A stretch of DNA of 64,000 nt, from the NCBI RefSeq assembly GCF_008369915.1, contig NZ_VSRN01000001.1:5390501-5454500 (forward strand), in the 5' to 3' direction. This document shows positions 8,869 to 17,968 of the stretch, piece after piece. Source of the stretch: Dyadobacter sp. UC 10. GTDB lineage: Bacteria > Bacteroidota > Bacteroidia > Cytophagales > Spirosomataceae. The position numbers and the translations under genes are program-made. The notes under the pieces are model-generated. The model worked only from the letters and a program-made list of their open reading frames with translations, did not search any database and was not told the DNA's origin. Position 1 is the stretch's first letter. Every line of letters starts with the position of its first letter.

Positions 8869-10089
8869 ATGAGGGTACCTGAGAAGCGTTATAAATGGGA
8901 GTTACTGGCTTTACTCTGGCTGGCTTTTTTTCTCAACCAGGCCGACAGGCAAATATTCAGTGTCGTACTGCCGCTCATCCGCGAGGATCTCGGGCTCACT
9001 GATGCCGAGCTGGGCCTTATCGCCTCCGCGCTGGTATGGACCTACGGGCTGCTTGTCCCGGTCGCAGGGTTTGCGGGCGACCGTTTTTCACGAAAGATGA
9101 TCATCGGTTCCAGTCTGGTATTCTGGAGCATTGCGACCCTGTCGACGGGTTTTTGCACCACTCTGATCCAGTTCGTGATCCTGAGGGGTATTGCCACGGG
9201 CGGGGGCGAAGCCTTTTATGCGCCCTCAGCGAATGCATTGATCAGCCACCACCATACCACTACCCGTTCCTTCGCACTGTCGCTGCATCAGTCGGCCGTT
9301 TACATTGGCATCATCCTCAGTGGCGTGATTGCAGGATATATCGGAGAAGTTTACGGCTGGCAAAATGCCTTTTTTGTTTTCGGGTTTTTTGGCATCATTG
9401 TCGGTGCCCTGATCTTCGTACGGCTGAGGAAAGATATGCCGCCCGCGAATTTTGATAAGCCGGCGATTTTAAAGACTGCCGGGATTATCCTAAAGAAACC
9501 AACCGCTATCCTGCTCACCGGCGGCTTTGCCTGCATGGTTTTTGTCAATGTGGCCTATCTGACCTGGATGCCGTCGTTTTTGGCAACCAAATTCGGTCTT
9601 TCGCTTGCTGGTGCAGGTTTTAGCGCGCTCTTTTATCACCACGTCGGGGCGCTGGCAGGCGTATTGGCGGGAGGTAAGCTGGCAGACAGGCTCTCGCTCC
9701 AAGACCGGAAAGCCCGGTTACTTGTTCAGGGAGTGGCCCTGTTGGCCGCTTCCCCTTTCATATTCTGGATGGCGGCTGCAACCACGGAGTATGTGACTTA
9801 CGGGGCCCTGTTTCTTTTCGGCGTTTTTCGGGGTGCTTACGATTCCAATATTTTCGCTTCGTTGTATGAAGTCGTACCCGTTGCAATCCGCTCGTCCGCC
9901 TCGGGATTGATGCTGATGTGCGCGTTTCTGGCCGGGGCATTCTCGCCCTATCTGCTGGGAGTACTCAAACCTACCCTCGGACTTTCCCTGGGATTATCAT
10001 TACTCTCAGTCGCCTATATAGTGGGCGGCGTGCTGATCATTATTGCAGCATTGCTATTTTTTAAAAAGGATCAAATCGGATTACAATGA
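8869..10089 (+). CDS. MFS transporter, sugar-acid (hexuronate) type
   Basis: 406 residues with about 12 hydrophobic segments. The cytoplasmic loop motif between helices 2 and 3 is GDRFSRKMIIG, the normal MFS motif. The first helix FLNQADRQIFSVVLPLI (N-x-x-D-R) is characteristic of the anion:cation symporter group that includes ExuT and GudP. With a glucarate-dehydratase-like enzyme downstream, import of a uronate or aldarate through the inner membrane is the best inference. Its stop overlaps the GH10 start by four bases (ATGA), so translation is coupled. Confidence 0.88.
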   Translation: MRVPEKRYKWELLALLWLAFFLNQADRQIFSVVLPLIREDLGLTDAELGLIASALVWTYGLLVPVAGFAGDRFSRKMIIGSSLVFWSIATLSTGFCTTLIQFVILRGIATGGGEAFYAPSANALISHHHTTTRSFALSLHQSAVYIGIILSGVIAGYIGEVYGWQNAFFVFGFFGIIVGALIFVRLRKDMPPANFDKPAILKTAGIILKKPTAILLTGGFACMVFVNVAYLTWMPSFLATKFGLSLAGAGFSALFYHHVGALAGVLAGGKLADRLSLQDRKARLLVQGVALLAASPFIFWMAAATTEYVTYGALFLFGVFRGAYDSNIFASLYEVVPVAIRSSASGLMLMCAFLAGAFSPYLLGVLKPTLGLSLGLSLLSVAYIVGGVLIIIAALLFFKKDQIGLQ

Positions 10090-11426
10090 AAAAATACATC
10101 TTCTTTCTGGCCCTGAGCTTTGCCTGCACGGCGGTATGCGGCCAAAGCCGCTATGATTCACTCTGGTCGGACCCCGGTGTTGAGCAGCGGATCCGGGAGG
10201 GAATTGAAAAGCATCGCAAGGGTGACGCGCGCATTAAGCTGAACCGGAAAAGTGCCAGTCTTCCGAAGAACGTCACCGTCGAAGTAAAACAGCTGACGCA
10301 CGCTTTTCAGTTTGGGTCCAACATTTTCATGCTCAATGGCTACAAAAAGCCGGAACAAAACAGCCGCTATGAAGAAGTCTTTCAAAGTTTGTTCAACACC
10401 GCCTGTGTGCCGTTTTACTGGAAAACCCTTGAACCGGAGCCGGGTAAATTGCGCTATGGCGTAGAAAGCAAAGAGATATACCGGCGTCCGCCTCCCGATG
10501 TGGTACTGGATTTTTGTGAAAAGGCAGGGATCACACCGAAGGGGCACACGCTGGTTTGGGACAATGTGGCACACTCCACACCGGAATGGCTGCCGAGGGA
10601 TACCGCAATCATTTCGGAGAAAATCAGCCAGCGGATCCGTCAACTCGGCGAGCGTTACGGAAATCGTGTTAAAACCTGGGATGTGGTCAATGAATTGCTT
10701 TCCTATCATGCCAACGCCATTCAAATGCCGGATGATTACGGAGCTAAAGCGTTCGGGCAGTTTTCCAAAAGCTTTCCGGCAACAACCAGGGGATTCATCA
10801 ATGAGACCACCAGCATCTGGAACAACTATCACCGCGAATACAGCCCTTATAATCAGCTGATTGAAAATTTGAAATGCAGCGGCGCTAAAATTGACGGGAT
10901 CGGCCTGCAGTTTCACTTTTTCAGCGAGGCGCTTCATCATGATGTCGTTGCCGGAAAGAGCATTACGCCTCAGCGGGTATTCGATGTGCTGGATCTCTAC
11001 GGAAAACACAAAGTGCCCATTCACATCTCTGAAATCACGATCCCCACACTGCCGTATAATGAGACGGGATTGCAGAACCAGGCAAAGATGACAAAGAACT
11101 TTTACAGGGCCTGGTTCAGTCACGAGGCCGTGGAAGGTATTATCTGGTGGAATGTTTCGGATGGCACCGCGGTGGCCGGGGAGGACAAATGGAGGGGAGG
11201 ATTTTTGAATGAAGACCTTACACCAAAACCTTCCTATTTCGTGCTTAACGAGCTGATCAATAAGGAATGGAAAACGGATTTTACTAAAAGTACAGATCAA
11301 AGCACGATGGCCTTCCGCGGCTTCTACGGAGAATATGCGGTGAAAATTACAGCCGGCAAACGGGTGATCGAAAAGAAGTTCATGATTAAAAAAGGAGTAG
11401 AAAACGAATTGTCTATTGATATCTGA
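10086..11426 (+). CDS. Glycoside hydrolase family 10 (endo-beta-1,4-xylanase-like)
   Basis: 446 residues with a signal peptide cut near residue 19 (AVCGQ). An N-terminal small beta segment (about 45-80) precedes the TIM barrel. GH10 signatures are present: GHTLVWDN (153-160), WDVVNEL with the acid/base Glu203, and HISEITI with the nucleophile Glu316. GHTLVWDN differs from the common GHTLVWH, so the subsite histidine is replaced by Asp, which may alter substrate choice (inference). The fold and both catalytic acids are kept, so it is likely active, releasing xylo-oligosaccharides or a related beta-1,4 glycan in the periplasm or at the surface. Confidence 0.88.
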   Translation: MKKYIFFLALSFACTAVCGQSRYDSLWSDPGVEQRIREGIEKHRKGDARIKLNRKSASLPKNVTVEVKQLTHAFQFGSNIFMLNGYKKPEQNSRYEEVFQSLFNTACVPFYWKTLEPEPGKLRYGVESKEIYRRPPPDVVLDFCEKAGITPKGHTLVWDNVAHSTPEWLPRDTAIISEKISQRIRQLGERYGNRVKTWDVVNELLSYHANAIQMPDDYGAKAFGQFSKSFPATTRGFINETTSIWNNYHREYSPYNQLIENLKCSGAKIDGIGLQFHFFSEALHHDVVAGKSITPQRVFDVLDLYGKHKVPIHISEITIPTLPYNETGLQNQAKMTKNFYRAWFSHEAVEGIIWWNVSDGTAVAGEDKWRGGFLNEDLTPKPSYFVLNELINKEWKTDFTKSTDQSTMAFRGFYGEYAVKITAGKRVIEKKFMIKKGVENELSIDI

Positions 11427-11481
11427 TCGGGCGAAATAATCACCAACAGGTCACGAAGTCTTTTAAAAAACCAGTTTATAA

Positions 11482-12675
11482 ATGAAAATTATTGATCTCA
11501 AAACCCGGTGCGTTGCCATTCCCCTCAATGCCCAGCTCAGGCATAATACCGGGGTGCATCCGGGCTATTTTTTAAGGACTATCCTGGAACTCGTTACCGA
11601 CGAAGGGATTATCGGTCTGGGGGAAGTGGGCGGGGGCGACCAGTGCGGCGCATTGCAAAAGCTTAAACCGCGGATCATCGGTCTGGACCCGTTTCAGCTG
11701 GAAGTGATGAAACTGAAAGTGCTGCGGAGTATCTATTATATGTCGAATGCCAGATTATACGCCGCGCTGGAAATGGCCTGTCTGGATATTCAGGGCAAAG
11801 TATTGAACCGGCCCATGAGCGATTTGCTGGGTGGCCGGATCCGGGATGAAGTACCGTTCATCGCTTACCTTTTCTGGCGTTACGATCGTCCCGGCGACGG
11901 CAAACATGACCAGACTGCCGAAGACCTTGCGGATTATTGTGTGGAACTGCACCAGACCCTGGGCGTGAATGCGATGAAGCTCAAAGCAGGTGTGATGCAG
12001 CCCGAAGAGGAAGTGAGAGTGCTTGAACTTTGCCGCCAGAAGCTTGGCAGTGACTTCGGCCTGCGTATTGACCCAAATGGCGTGTGGTCGGTTAGTACCG
12101 CAGTGAAAATGGGCAAGCGGATGGAAGAGCTCGGCATCGAATACTTTGAAGATCCTTCGTGGGGTTTGCAGGGGAATGCATCGGTGCGCCAGCAGATCCG
12201 TATCCCTATCGCGAGCAATATGTACCCGGCGCGCTTTGACGATCTGGCACCCGCTATTCGCCTGGGTGCGGTGGATATTGTGCTCACCGACATTCATTAC
12301 TGGGAAGGACCGCGCGGCGTGAAGGACCTGGTGGCCGTCTGCAACGCATTCAATATGGGCATAGCCATGCACAGCGGGGCAGAATTTGGAATCGAGCTCG
12401 CAGCCATGATCCACACGGCAGCCACCATTCCGACGATGACTTTTGCAGGTGATGCCCATTACCATTACCTCACCGACGATATTATTGAAGGCGGGAAAAT
12501 GGAGTATGTGAATGGTTGCATCAAAGTACCCACTGGTCCCGGACTCGGCGTGTCGCTGGACGAAGACAAAATGAAATTTTACCAAAAATATTATGAAGAG
12601 AAAGGCGACTATTATGCGCGATTCCACCAGGACCCGTACCGGCCCGAGTGGTACCCGAAAGTGGGCGGTATTTAA
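11482..12675 (+). CDS. Enolase superfamily dehydratase, glucarate-dehydratase-like
   Basis: 397 residues, mandelate racemase/muconate lactonising fold. The catalytic KxK is KLKAG (Lys167/Lys169). Metal ligands are Asp197 (RIDPN), Glu223 (YFEDP) and Asn246 (ASNM), and the Asp270 (LTDIHYW) with His297 (MHSG) dyad follows. An Asn as third ligand and this spacing fit the glucarate dehydratase group rather than mandelate racemase or OSBS. The expected reaction is loss of water from an acid sugar (aldarate or aldonate) to a 2-keto-3-deoxy acid in the cytoplasm. Neighbouring SDR and RraA-like genes could continue the pathway. The exact substrate is open. Confidence 0.87.
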   Translation: MKIIDLKTRCVAIPLNAQLRHNTGVHPGYFLRTILELVTDEGIIGLGEVGGGDQCGALQKLKPRIIGLDPFQLEVMKLKVLRSIYYMSNARLYAALEMACLDIQGKVLNRPMSDLLGGRIRDEVPFIAYLFWRYDRPGDGKHDQTAEDLADYCVELHQTLGVNAMKLKAGVMQPEEEVRVLELCRQKLGSDFGLRIDPNGVWSVSTAVKMGKRMEELGIEYFEDPSWGLQGNASVRQQIRIPIASNMYPARFDDLAPAIRLGAVDIVLTDIHYWEGPRGVKDLVAVCNAFNMGIAMHSGAEFGIELAAMIHTAATIPTMTFAGDAHYHYLTDDIIEGGKMEYVNGCIKVPTGPGLGVSLDEDKMKFYQKYYEEKGDYYARFHQDPYRPEWYPKVGGI

Positions 12676-12687
12676 AATCAGCAAACC

Positions 12688-13488
12688 ATGAAGAGACTAG
12701 CAGGAAAAAGGGCGCTCGTTACCGGTGCTTCTTCGGGAATAGGGCGGGAGATAGCGCTCCGGCTTGCTATGGAGGGCTGCGCAGTTGGTATTCATTACCT
12801 GGATCAGAAAGCGGAAGCCCAGGCGCTGGAAGCACATATCCGGTCGGAAAACGGGCTTGCTTACATTTTTCAGGCCGACCTGACGGATTTGGATGCGGTA
12901 ACTGCGCTGGCAGATCATGCCTGGGAAACCATGTCCGGTGTAGATTTTCTGATCAACAATGCCGGGGTCTCTTATAAAAAGCATTTTCTGGAAACGACCC
13001 GGGAGGATGTCGACATTTTTATCAATACCAACTACCGGGGTACTTTTTTCCTGACCCAGGCTATTGCCAGAAACATGGTGAAGCATTCCATTGAAGGCGC
13101 CATTTATTCCATTACCTCGGTGAACGGAATACGTCCGGGAATAGGCCAGAGTGCTTATGGGGCTTCCAAAAGTGCTTTGGAAACACTTATGAAGGGAGTT
13201 GCCCTTGAACTGGCACCCCATAACATTAAGGTTAATACCATTGCCGCCGGTGCTATTGCAACAGATATGACCAGAGAGGCCAGGAGTAATCCGGCTACAC
13301 TGAAAGAAGTGACAGAAGGTATCCCCATGGGACGGTTCGGACTGGCAGAGGAGGTCGCCTCCGTGGTGGTCAGCCTGCTGATCTCAGGCAGTTATCTCAC
13401 CGGCGAATCCATCACCATCGACGGGGGGCTATTACTGATGCGTGGCTACGGAAAACCCGGGCCTTATGATCCAGAAAACTTACATTGA
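12688..13488 (+). CDS. Short-chain dehydrogenase/reductase (SDR)
   Basis: 266 residues, classical SDR. The nucleotide-binding glycine motif TGASSGIG is at 12-19, NNAG near 91, the catalytic Ser in SITSVNG and the Tyr157/Lys161 pair in YGASK. The C-terminal ITIDGGLLL is typical of glucose 1-dehydrogenase or FabG-like members. It lies 12 bases after the enolase gene and overlaps the GH2 start by one base. In this setting it probably oxidises a sugar (for example an aldose or uronate) to feed the dehydratase, or reduces a keto-deoxy acid; the sequence alone does not say which. Confidence 0.9.
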   Translation: MKRLAGKRALVTGASSGIGREIALRLAMEGCAVGIHYLDQKAEAQALEAHIRSENGLAYIFQADLTDLDAVTALADHAWETMSGVDFLINNAGVSYKKHFLETTREDVDIFINTNYRGTFFLTQAIARNMVKHSIEGAIYSITSVNGIRPGIGQSAYGASKSALETLMKGVALELAPHNIKVNTIAAGAIATDMTREARSNPATLKEVTEGIPMGRFGLAEEVASVVVSLLISGSYLTGESITIDGGLLLMRGYGKPGPYDPENLH

Positions 13489-16358
13489 TGCTTATGAAAC
13501 GTAGTCTATTCATTCTACTTATTTGCCTTTGTTCGCAAACCACGGCTGACGCGCAACCGGCGGAGAAGACGCTTTGGCAGCCTTACAGGGTTACGGAGCG
13601 CACGGGTGCACAACATATAGAGTTGTCGGGAGAAGGCTGGGCGCTCGGCCACACCGACGAGCCTGTCAGCAATATCGCCGGGCTGTCGCGATTAAAAGAC
13701 GTTTTTGCCACCAGTGTTCCCAACTCGGTCCATTGGTCATATTACAAGGCAGGAAAGCTGCCGCATCCTTATTACCATAAGAACTCGGAGCAATACAACT
13801 GGCTTGACGAGAAGGCGTGGTATTACCGGCGTTCCTTTAAAATGCCGCAAAATGCCGGAGATAACTACGTTTTCCTTTGTTTCGACGGTGTCGACTATTT
13901 CTCCAGAGTTTGGGTAAACGATTCGCTCATAGGCGTGCACGAAGGGATGTTCGGGGGGCCGACGGTCGAAATAAGCAAGTATTTAAAAGGTGATAATGAG
14001 ATCGTTGTTGAAGTGAGGGCGGGCAACTGGGGCAACGAAGCCACCAGGATAGAGGATTTGCCAAGGTTTGCTTCCGGAGAGCTGGATTATTCCAAAAGAA
14101 AAGGCTTTAACCCCCGCATGAGCGGAAAAATTATAAAACCCTGGGTTATCTCAGGCGGTTCGGGCGGAGAAGCTTTTTTCAGCGTAGGTATGTGGCAGGG
14201 GGTGCGACTGGAAATAGTGCCCAGGGTACATTTGGAACGTCCGTTCATGACTACGCTGCAATGTTCGGAAAAAGAGGCCAACCTCCATTTATCCCTGGAA
14301 GTGCTCGCCAATCAGCCTTCCACGAGCCTGACACTGCACCCCTGGAACAATGCCCAGATTGATCATCCCGACAATTTCGGACAGAAATTCGAGGCGGTGA
14401 AAGGTAACTATCAGGTCAGAATGGAGCTTCTTTTTCAAGGTAAAACAGTACACAGGCAAGACTGGAAAACAGAGCTGACGCAGGGTAGGAACTGGCTTGA
14501 AAAGGATATTAAACTTCCCGACCCGAAGCTATGGAACCCGACCGGCCTCGGGAATGCAGATGTCTACGACGTCAGGATCCTGCTTTTGAACAACGATATC
14601 CAACTGGACCAGATCCAATTTAAATACGGTATCCGCACAATTGCTTACCTGCCGACTGCCGGGCCACGTACTCGCGACCGCTGGGATAACTGGCAATTTG
14701 TGGTAAACGGAAAGAAAATATTTGTGAAAGGAATGAATTTTACCCCTCAGGACATTCTTCTCGACCTTTCCTATGAGCGCTACCGCTGGACACTGCAGGC
14801 GGCGAAGAAAATGGGTGTTCAGCTGATCAGGATCTGGGGAGGCGGATTGCTTGAATCGAAGCACCTGTACGATATATGTGATGAGCTGGGAATCATGGTA
14901 TGGCAGGATTTTCCGATCGGCAATCAGGACACGCCCGGATACCCTCAGGACGTCTGGGAGGCCCAGGTAGTGCAAAATATTTTACGGCTTCGCAACCACC
15001 CCTCCCTTGCGATATGGTGTGGGGGTAATGAGTTCAACCCGTATTCTTTAGGCAATGCATCGTCTATCGGAATTCTGGAGCGTAATCTGGTAACCTTTGA
15101 CCCGAGCCGTCCTTTCAAACGCACTACGCCTGATCACGGGGCTATTCACACTTATCCGGATATGGATCCGGTGTGGTACAACCGCAGCTATGCGAAGGTG
15201 CCGTGGGTCTCGGAAACAGGGATGCACTCCCTGCCGGAGGCCGGGGTCTTTCGCGAGGTGGTCGACAGCACGGAATTTACCGGCCTGGGCAAAATGTGGG
15301 AGAAAACTTTCGCAAAAGACCATCCTGAGTTTATCCATCACTTTACAGAATATGGTCCCGGCAGGGTCCCGCGAATGCTGAGCCGCGCTTCCCATATCGT
15401 GGATGTGGCTGATCCGACGATTGACGATATTTCAGAAGCCTCACAGATTGGCGCAGGAGAGTTTTACCAGGTGTTTTCCGAAAAGATCCAAGGCAATTAT
15501 CCGGTGACGGCAGGATTGATGCCATGGGTGTTCAAACGCCACTGGCCGGTGATCGCGATTCAGATGATGGACTGGTTCGGCCATGCCGGGGCACCTTATT
15601 ATTTTCTGAAAAGGACTTATGAGGCAACGCACGTGGCAGTAGATATTCCAAGGCTGCTCTGGAAGTCGGGTGAAGTGATGCAGCTGCCGGTTAAAATCAC
15701 CCACGCTTTACCTGGCGCAATCAAGGGCTCGAAAGTCCTGGTTCGCGTCATGGACGATTCGTTCAAAGTGTTGTGGGAGAATGAAAAAACGACGGCAGTT
15801 ACCGCGGGAACGTCGGTCACCGCTGTGGAAATGGGGCAGTTTACAATACCAGCCGGCTACCGTGACCGTTTTTTGCTCGTGCTCGCAGAATTGAAGGACG
15901 CTTCGGGAAAGCTGGTTTCCAGGTCTTTCTATTATCCGCGGGTATTGTCGAAAATGGATGATGCTGCATTTTACAAAGAATACACAACCACACCAATTCC
16001 CTGGATCGCATTGGAAAAAGGGCCGTGGCTGAAAACTTCAGTGGCAACAGCGCCTCAGACCGTATTAACAGTTTCTGCCGGTACCTCGGAAAATGGTTCA
16101 GGAAATACCAGCAGGGTTAAAGTGAAGGTATCCAACACCGGTACGGTACCTGCGTTTATGACCAAAATCGATATTACAGGCGCAAAACGGGCTATCGTGG
16201 CCGACGATAATTACTTCTGGCTGGCTGCCGGCGAGTCCAGAAATATTGATCTCGAAGTCCTTTGGAGGGATCCTTCCGAAGCGCGCCGCCCTGTCGTAAC
16301 AGTAAAAGCTTTCAATTCGAATGAAGCAAAGACAGAACTTGATATGACTGTTAAATGA
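13488..16358 (+). CDS. Glycoside hydrolase family 2 (beta-mannosidase / exo-glucosaminidase-like)
   Basis: About 956 residues. The ATG at 13488 overlaps the SDR stop (TGATG); ATG 13494 is an alternative. A signal peptide (RSLFILLICLCSQTTADAQ) leads to a jelly-roll sugar-binding domain (FDGVDYFSRVWVNDSLIGVHEG), an Ig-like domain and a TIM barrel from about residue 400. Barrel motifs are KGMNFTP, RIWGGGLLE, MVWQDFPIGN and the acid/base in CGGNEFN (near residue 515). WVSETG (near 575) carries the likely nucleophile. This long GH2 architecture is shared by beta-mannosidases and exo-beta-glucosaminidases. A C-terminal Ig-like domain ends the protein. Exo-acting removal of a terminal sugar in the periplasm is inferred. 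Confidence 0.85.
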   Translation: MLMKRSLFILLICLCSQTTADAQPAEKTLWQPYRVTERTGAQHIELSGEGWALGHTDEPVSNIAGLSRLKDVFATSVPNSVHWSYYKAGKLPHPYYHKNSEQYNWLDEKAWYYRRSFKMPQNAGDNYVFLCFDGVDYFSRVWVNDSLIGVHEGMFGGPTVEISKYLKGDNEIVVEVRAGNWGNEATRIEDLPRFASGELDYSKRKGFNPRMSGKIIKPWVISGGSGGEAFFSVGMWQGVRLEIVPRVHLERPFMTTLQCSEKEANLHLSLEVLANQPSTSLTLHPWNNAQIDHPDNFGQKFEAVKGNYQVRMELLFQGKTVHRQDWKTELTQGRNWLEKDIKLPDPKLWNPTGLGNADVYDVRILLLNNDIQLDQIQFKYGIRTIAYLPTAGPRTRDRWDNWQFVVNGKKIFVKGMNFTPQDILLDLSYERYRWTLQAAKKMGVQLIRIWGGGLLESKHLYDICDELGIMVWQDFPIGNQDTPGYPQDVWEAQVVQNILRLRNHPSLAIWCGGNEFNPYSLGNASSIGILERNLVTFDPSRPFKRTTPDHGAIHTYPDMDPVWYNRSYAKVPWVSETGMHSLPEAGVFREVVDSTEFTGLGKMWEKTFAKDHPEFIHHFTEYGPGRVPRMLSRASHIVDVADPTIDDISEASQIGAGEFYQVFSEKIQGNYPVTAGLMPWVFKRHWPVIAIQMMDWFGHAGAPYYFLKRTYEATHVAVDIPRLLWKSGEVMQLPVKITHALPGAIKGSKVLVRVMDDSFKVLWENEKTTAVTAGTSVTAVEMGQFTIPAGYRDRFLLVLAELKDASGKLVSRSFYYPRVLSKMDDAAFYKEYTTTPIPWIALEKGPWLKTSVATAPQTVLTVSAGTSENGSGNTSRVKVKVSNTGTVPAFMTKIDITGAKRAIVADDNYFWLAAGESRNIDLEVLWRDPSEARRPVVTVKAFNSNEAKTELDMTVK

Positions 16359-16413
16359 TCGAACAAAAATCAACAAAAAAGACAGACAAACATTAACAAT
16401 AAATTTTGAAAAC

Positions 16414-17157
16414 ATGAGTGTAGATCAGTATAAAAAGGAGGTTGGAATGATGAACCTGGAAAATCTCATCGGATTCCGGGAGGATAGGTCAGTGGCCCCT
16501 TTTCCGGTTAGCGACCAGGAGATGCTCGAACGCTTCGAGCGGCTTTATACCGGTGCTGTAAATGATGTATTACGTGAATTTTGCCTGCTCAACCAGGCAT
16601 TGCCCGGGCATATTGTGCCGCTTCGCGAATACCGGACGGTGGCAGGCTTTGCCTTCACCGTTAAGAGCGCCCCCAATGCGATGATCAGGGGCGAAATGGA
16701 GTTCAGGGTGAAAATGCTCGACGAAATGCATGAAAATGCATTCGTGATATGGGATACGACGGGTGACCAAAAAGCAACGTTGTGGGGTGGGGTGATGACC
16801 GCAACCGCGAAAGCGAAAAAAGTAAAGGCGGCCTGCATCGACGGTGGTATCCGGGATACGCACCAGATCCTGGAAGCGGATTTTCCGATGTTTTATAAAT
16901 ACAGAATCTCAAACGGCAGCCTGGGGCGCTGCCTGATTACGCACTACCAGGTTACACTTCAGATAGGTGACGTTACCATCAAACCGGGTGATATCGTGTT
17001 AGGCGATATCGATGGCGTGCTGGTAGTACCCCGGACGATTGCTTACGATGTGCTGCTGCGGGCCGAGGAGATCATTGAAAACGAAAAAGTGATTTTTGGT
17101 TGGGTAAAGGAAGGGCAGTCCATTCAGGATATCACGGATAAGGGAGGTTATTTCTGA
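16414..17157 (+). CDS. RraA-like / HMG aldolase family protein
   Basis: 247 residues. The family core WGGVMTATAKAKKVKAACID followed by GGIRD (Arg147, Asp148) is the active site shared by RraA-like proteins and 4-hydroxy-4-methyl-2-oxoglutarate aldolases, which split or decarboxylate 2-keto acids with a divalent metal. Next to a sugar-acid dehydratase, an aldolase or decarboxylase role on a keto-deoxy sugar acid is plausible (inference). The start is ambiguous: ATG 16414 gives seven-plus extra residues, while ATG 16447 (Met12) has an AAGGAGG Shine-Dalgarno-like run just upstream. It ends the operon. Confidence 0.85.
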   Translation: MSVDQYKKEVGMMNLENLIGFREDRSVAPFPVSDQEMLERFERLYTGAVNDVLREFCLLNQALPGHIVPLREYRTVAGFAFTVKSAPNAMIRGEMEFRVKMLDEMHENAFVIWDTTGDQKATLWGGVMTATAKAKKVKAACIDGGIRDTHQILEADFPMFYKYRISNGSLGRCLITHYQVTLQIGDVTIKPGDIVLGDIDGVLVVPRTIAYDVLLRAEEIIENEKVIFGWVKEGQSIQDITDKGGYF

Positions 17158-17159
17158 TT

Positions 17160-17185
17160 AAGCCCGGCATTCCGGGTTATTTATA
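17160..17185 (+). terminator. Probable terminator after the RraA-like gene
   Basis: CCCGG (17163-17167) pairs with CCGGG (17172-17176) around a CATT loop, with flanking A/T pairs and a weak TTATTTAT tail. It lies directly after the stop codon and closes the large PUL operon. Confidence 0.55.
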
Positions 17186-17380
17186 ACTGATGAGAAAAGC
17201 AGGGCGTTCTGCTCATTAGCTGGTACGCAGGCTACATAACCTCTGTTTTTCTTTCAGTTTTAAGGGGAGGGTGCTTATCATGCAGGATTCGGATGTAACT
17301 CATCACCTGCTCAGTATTGGTTGCCGGATTTGAACCATGCTCCCATGGATCAGGTAGAATTCATTTATGAATGATAAAAA

Positions 17381-17965
17381 CTAAATCCCAAGCCTTACAC
17401 CAATTCCTGCTTTGACTATGTCCGGTAAGGAGAGCGATCTGGCGTTCAGAATGTAGCTAACCATATACAGATCGTTGGAGTTCAGTTGAAGGTATGTCGT
17501 GACATATTTAACTTTTGCCGTGCTTTTTAGCTTGTAAGTTATCGATGATTCTGTCGCCAGGTGCAGTCGCAGCGCCGACTTCCACCAGTAATATCCCTTC
17601 GGAAACCGTGAGGGCCAGTTCAGATAAAATTGTTCCCCGAAATGGTAGCTGATTTTCAAACCTGGATCAAGCGGATTGAGGCTGACCCTGTCCGAAACAT
17701 TCAATGCATAAGGTTTATAAAAAAACGAGGCCGACAATATGTGGAGCTTTCCGCCTTTTTCTTCTGGTACAACGCCATATTGCAGGCCAACCCTGGCACG
17801 TTGTGTGAATAAATCGTAGCCCGCACCAACTGACATCCACCCTGTACTTCCGGCATATTGTGCAGTGATATGATCGGGATAAGCACCTTTTTTTGATTGT
17901 GCATGGCACAGCGGGGCTGCTGCTCCAATCAGGAGCAGGATCAAAATCCGTAAGTTTTTTTTCAT
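17381..17965 (-). CDS. Outer membrane protein of unknown function
   Basis: 194 residues with a signal peptide ending in CHAQ (about residue 23). The rest alternates polar and hydrophobic or aromatic residues in short runs (AGSTGWMSVGAGYDLF, VGLQYGVVP, GLKISYHFG), as in small beta-barrels, and ends AGIGVRLGI. No family was recognised. It starts three bases after the metallophosphoesterase stop, so the two are one operon and probably one envelope function. Confidence 0.65.
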   Translation of the reverse strand: MKKNLRILILLLIGAAAPLCHAQSKKGAYPDHITAQYAGSTGWMSVGAGYDLFTQRARVGLQYGVVPEEKGGKLHILSASFFYKPYALNVSDRVSLNPLDPGLKISYHFGEQFYLNWPSRFPKGYYWWKSALRLHLATESSITYKLKSTAKVKYVTTYLQLNSNDLYMVSYILNARSLSLPDIVKAGIGVRLGI

Positions 17966-17968
17966 GGT

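Noticed and set aside
10158..11300. Minus-strand open frame of 380 codons
   Set aside because: Opposite the GH10 gene, which has both catalytic glutamates in frame.
16434..16446. Strong Shine-Dalgarno-like AAGGAGG inside the RraA-like gene
   Set aside because: It may favour ATG 16447, but the codons are plain Lys-Lys-Glu-Val and Bacteroidota rarely rely on such sites, so I kept 16414 and note the doubt.
17158..17380. Search for a tRNA or small RNA in the gap between RraA-like and barrel genes
   Set aside because: No cloverleaf or conserved RNA pattern could be built; only the terminator is supported.
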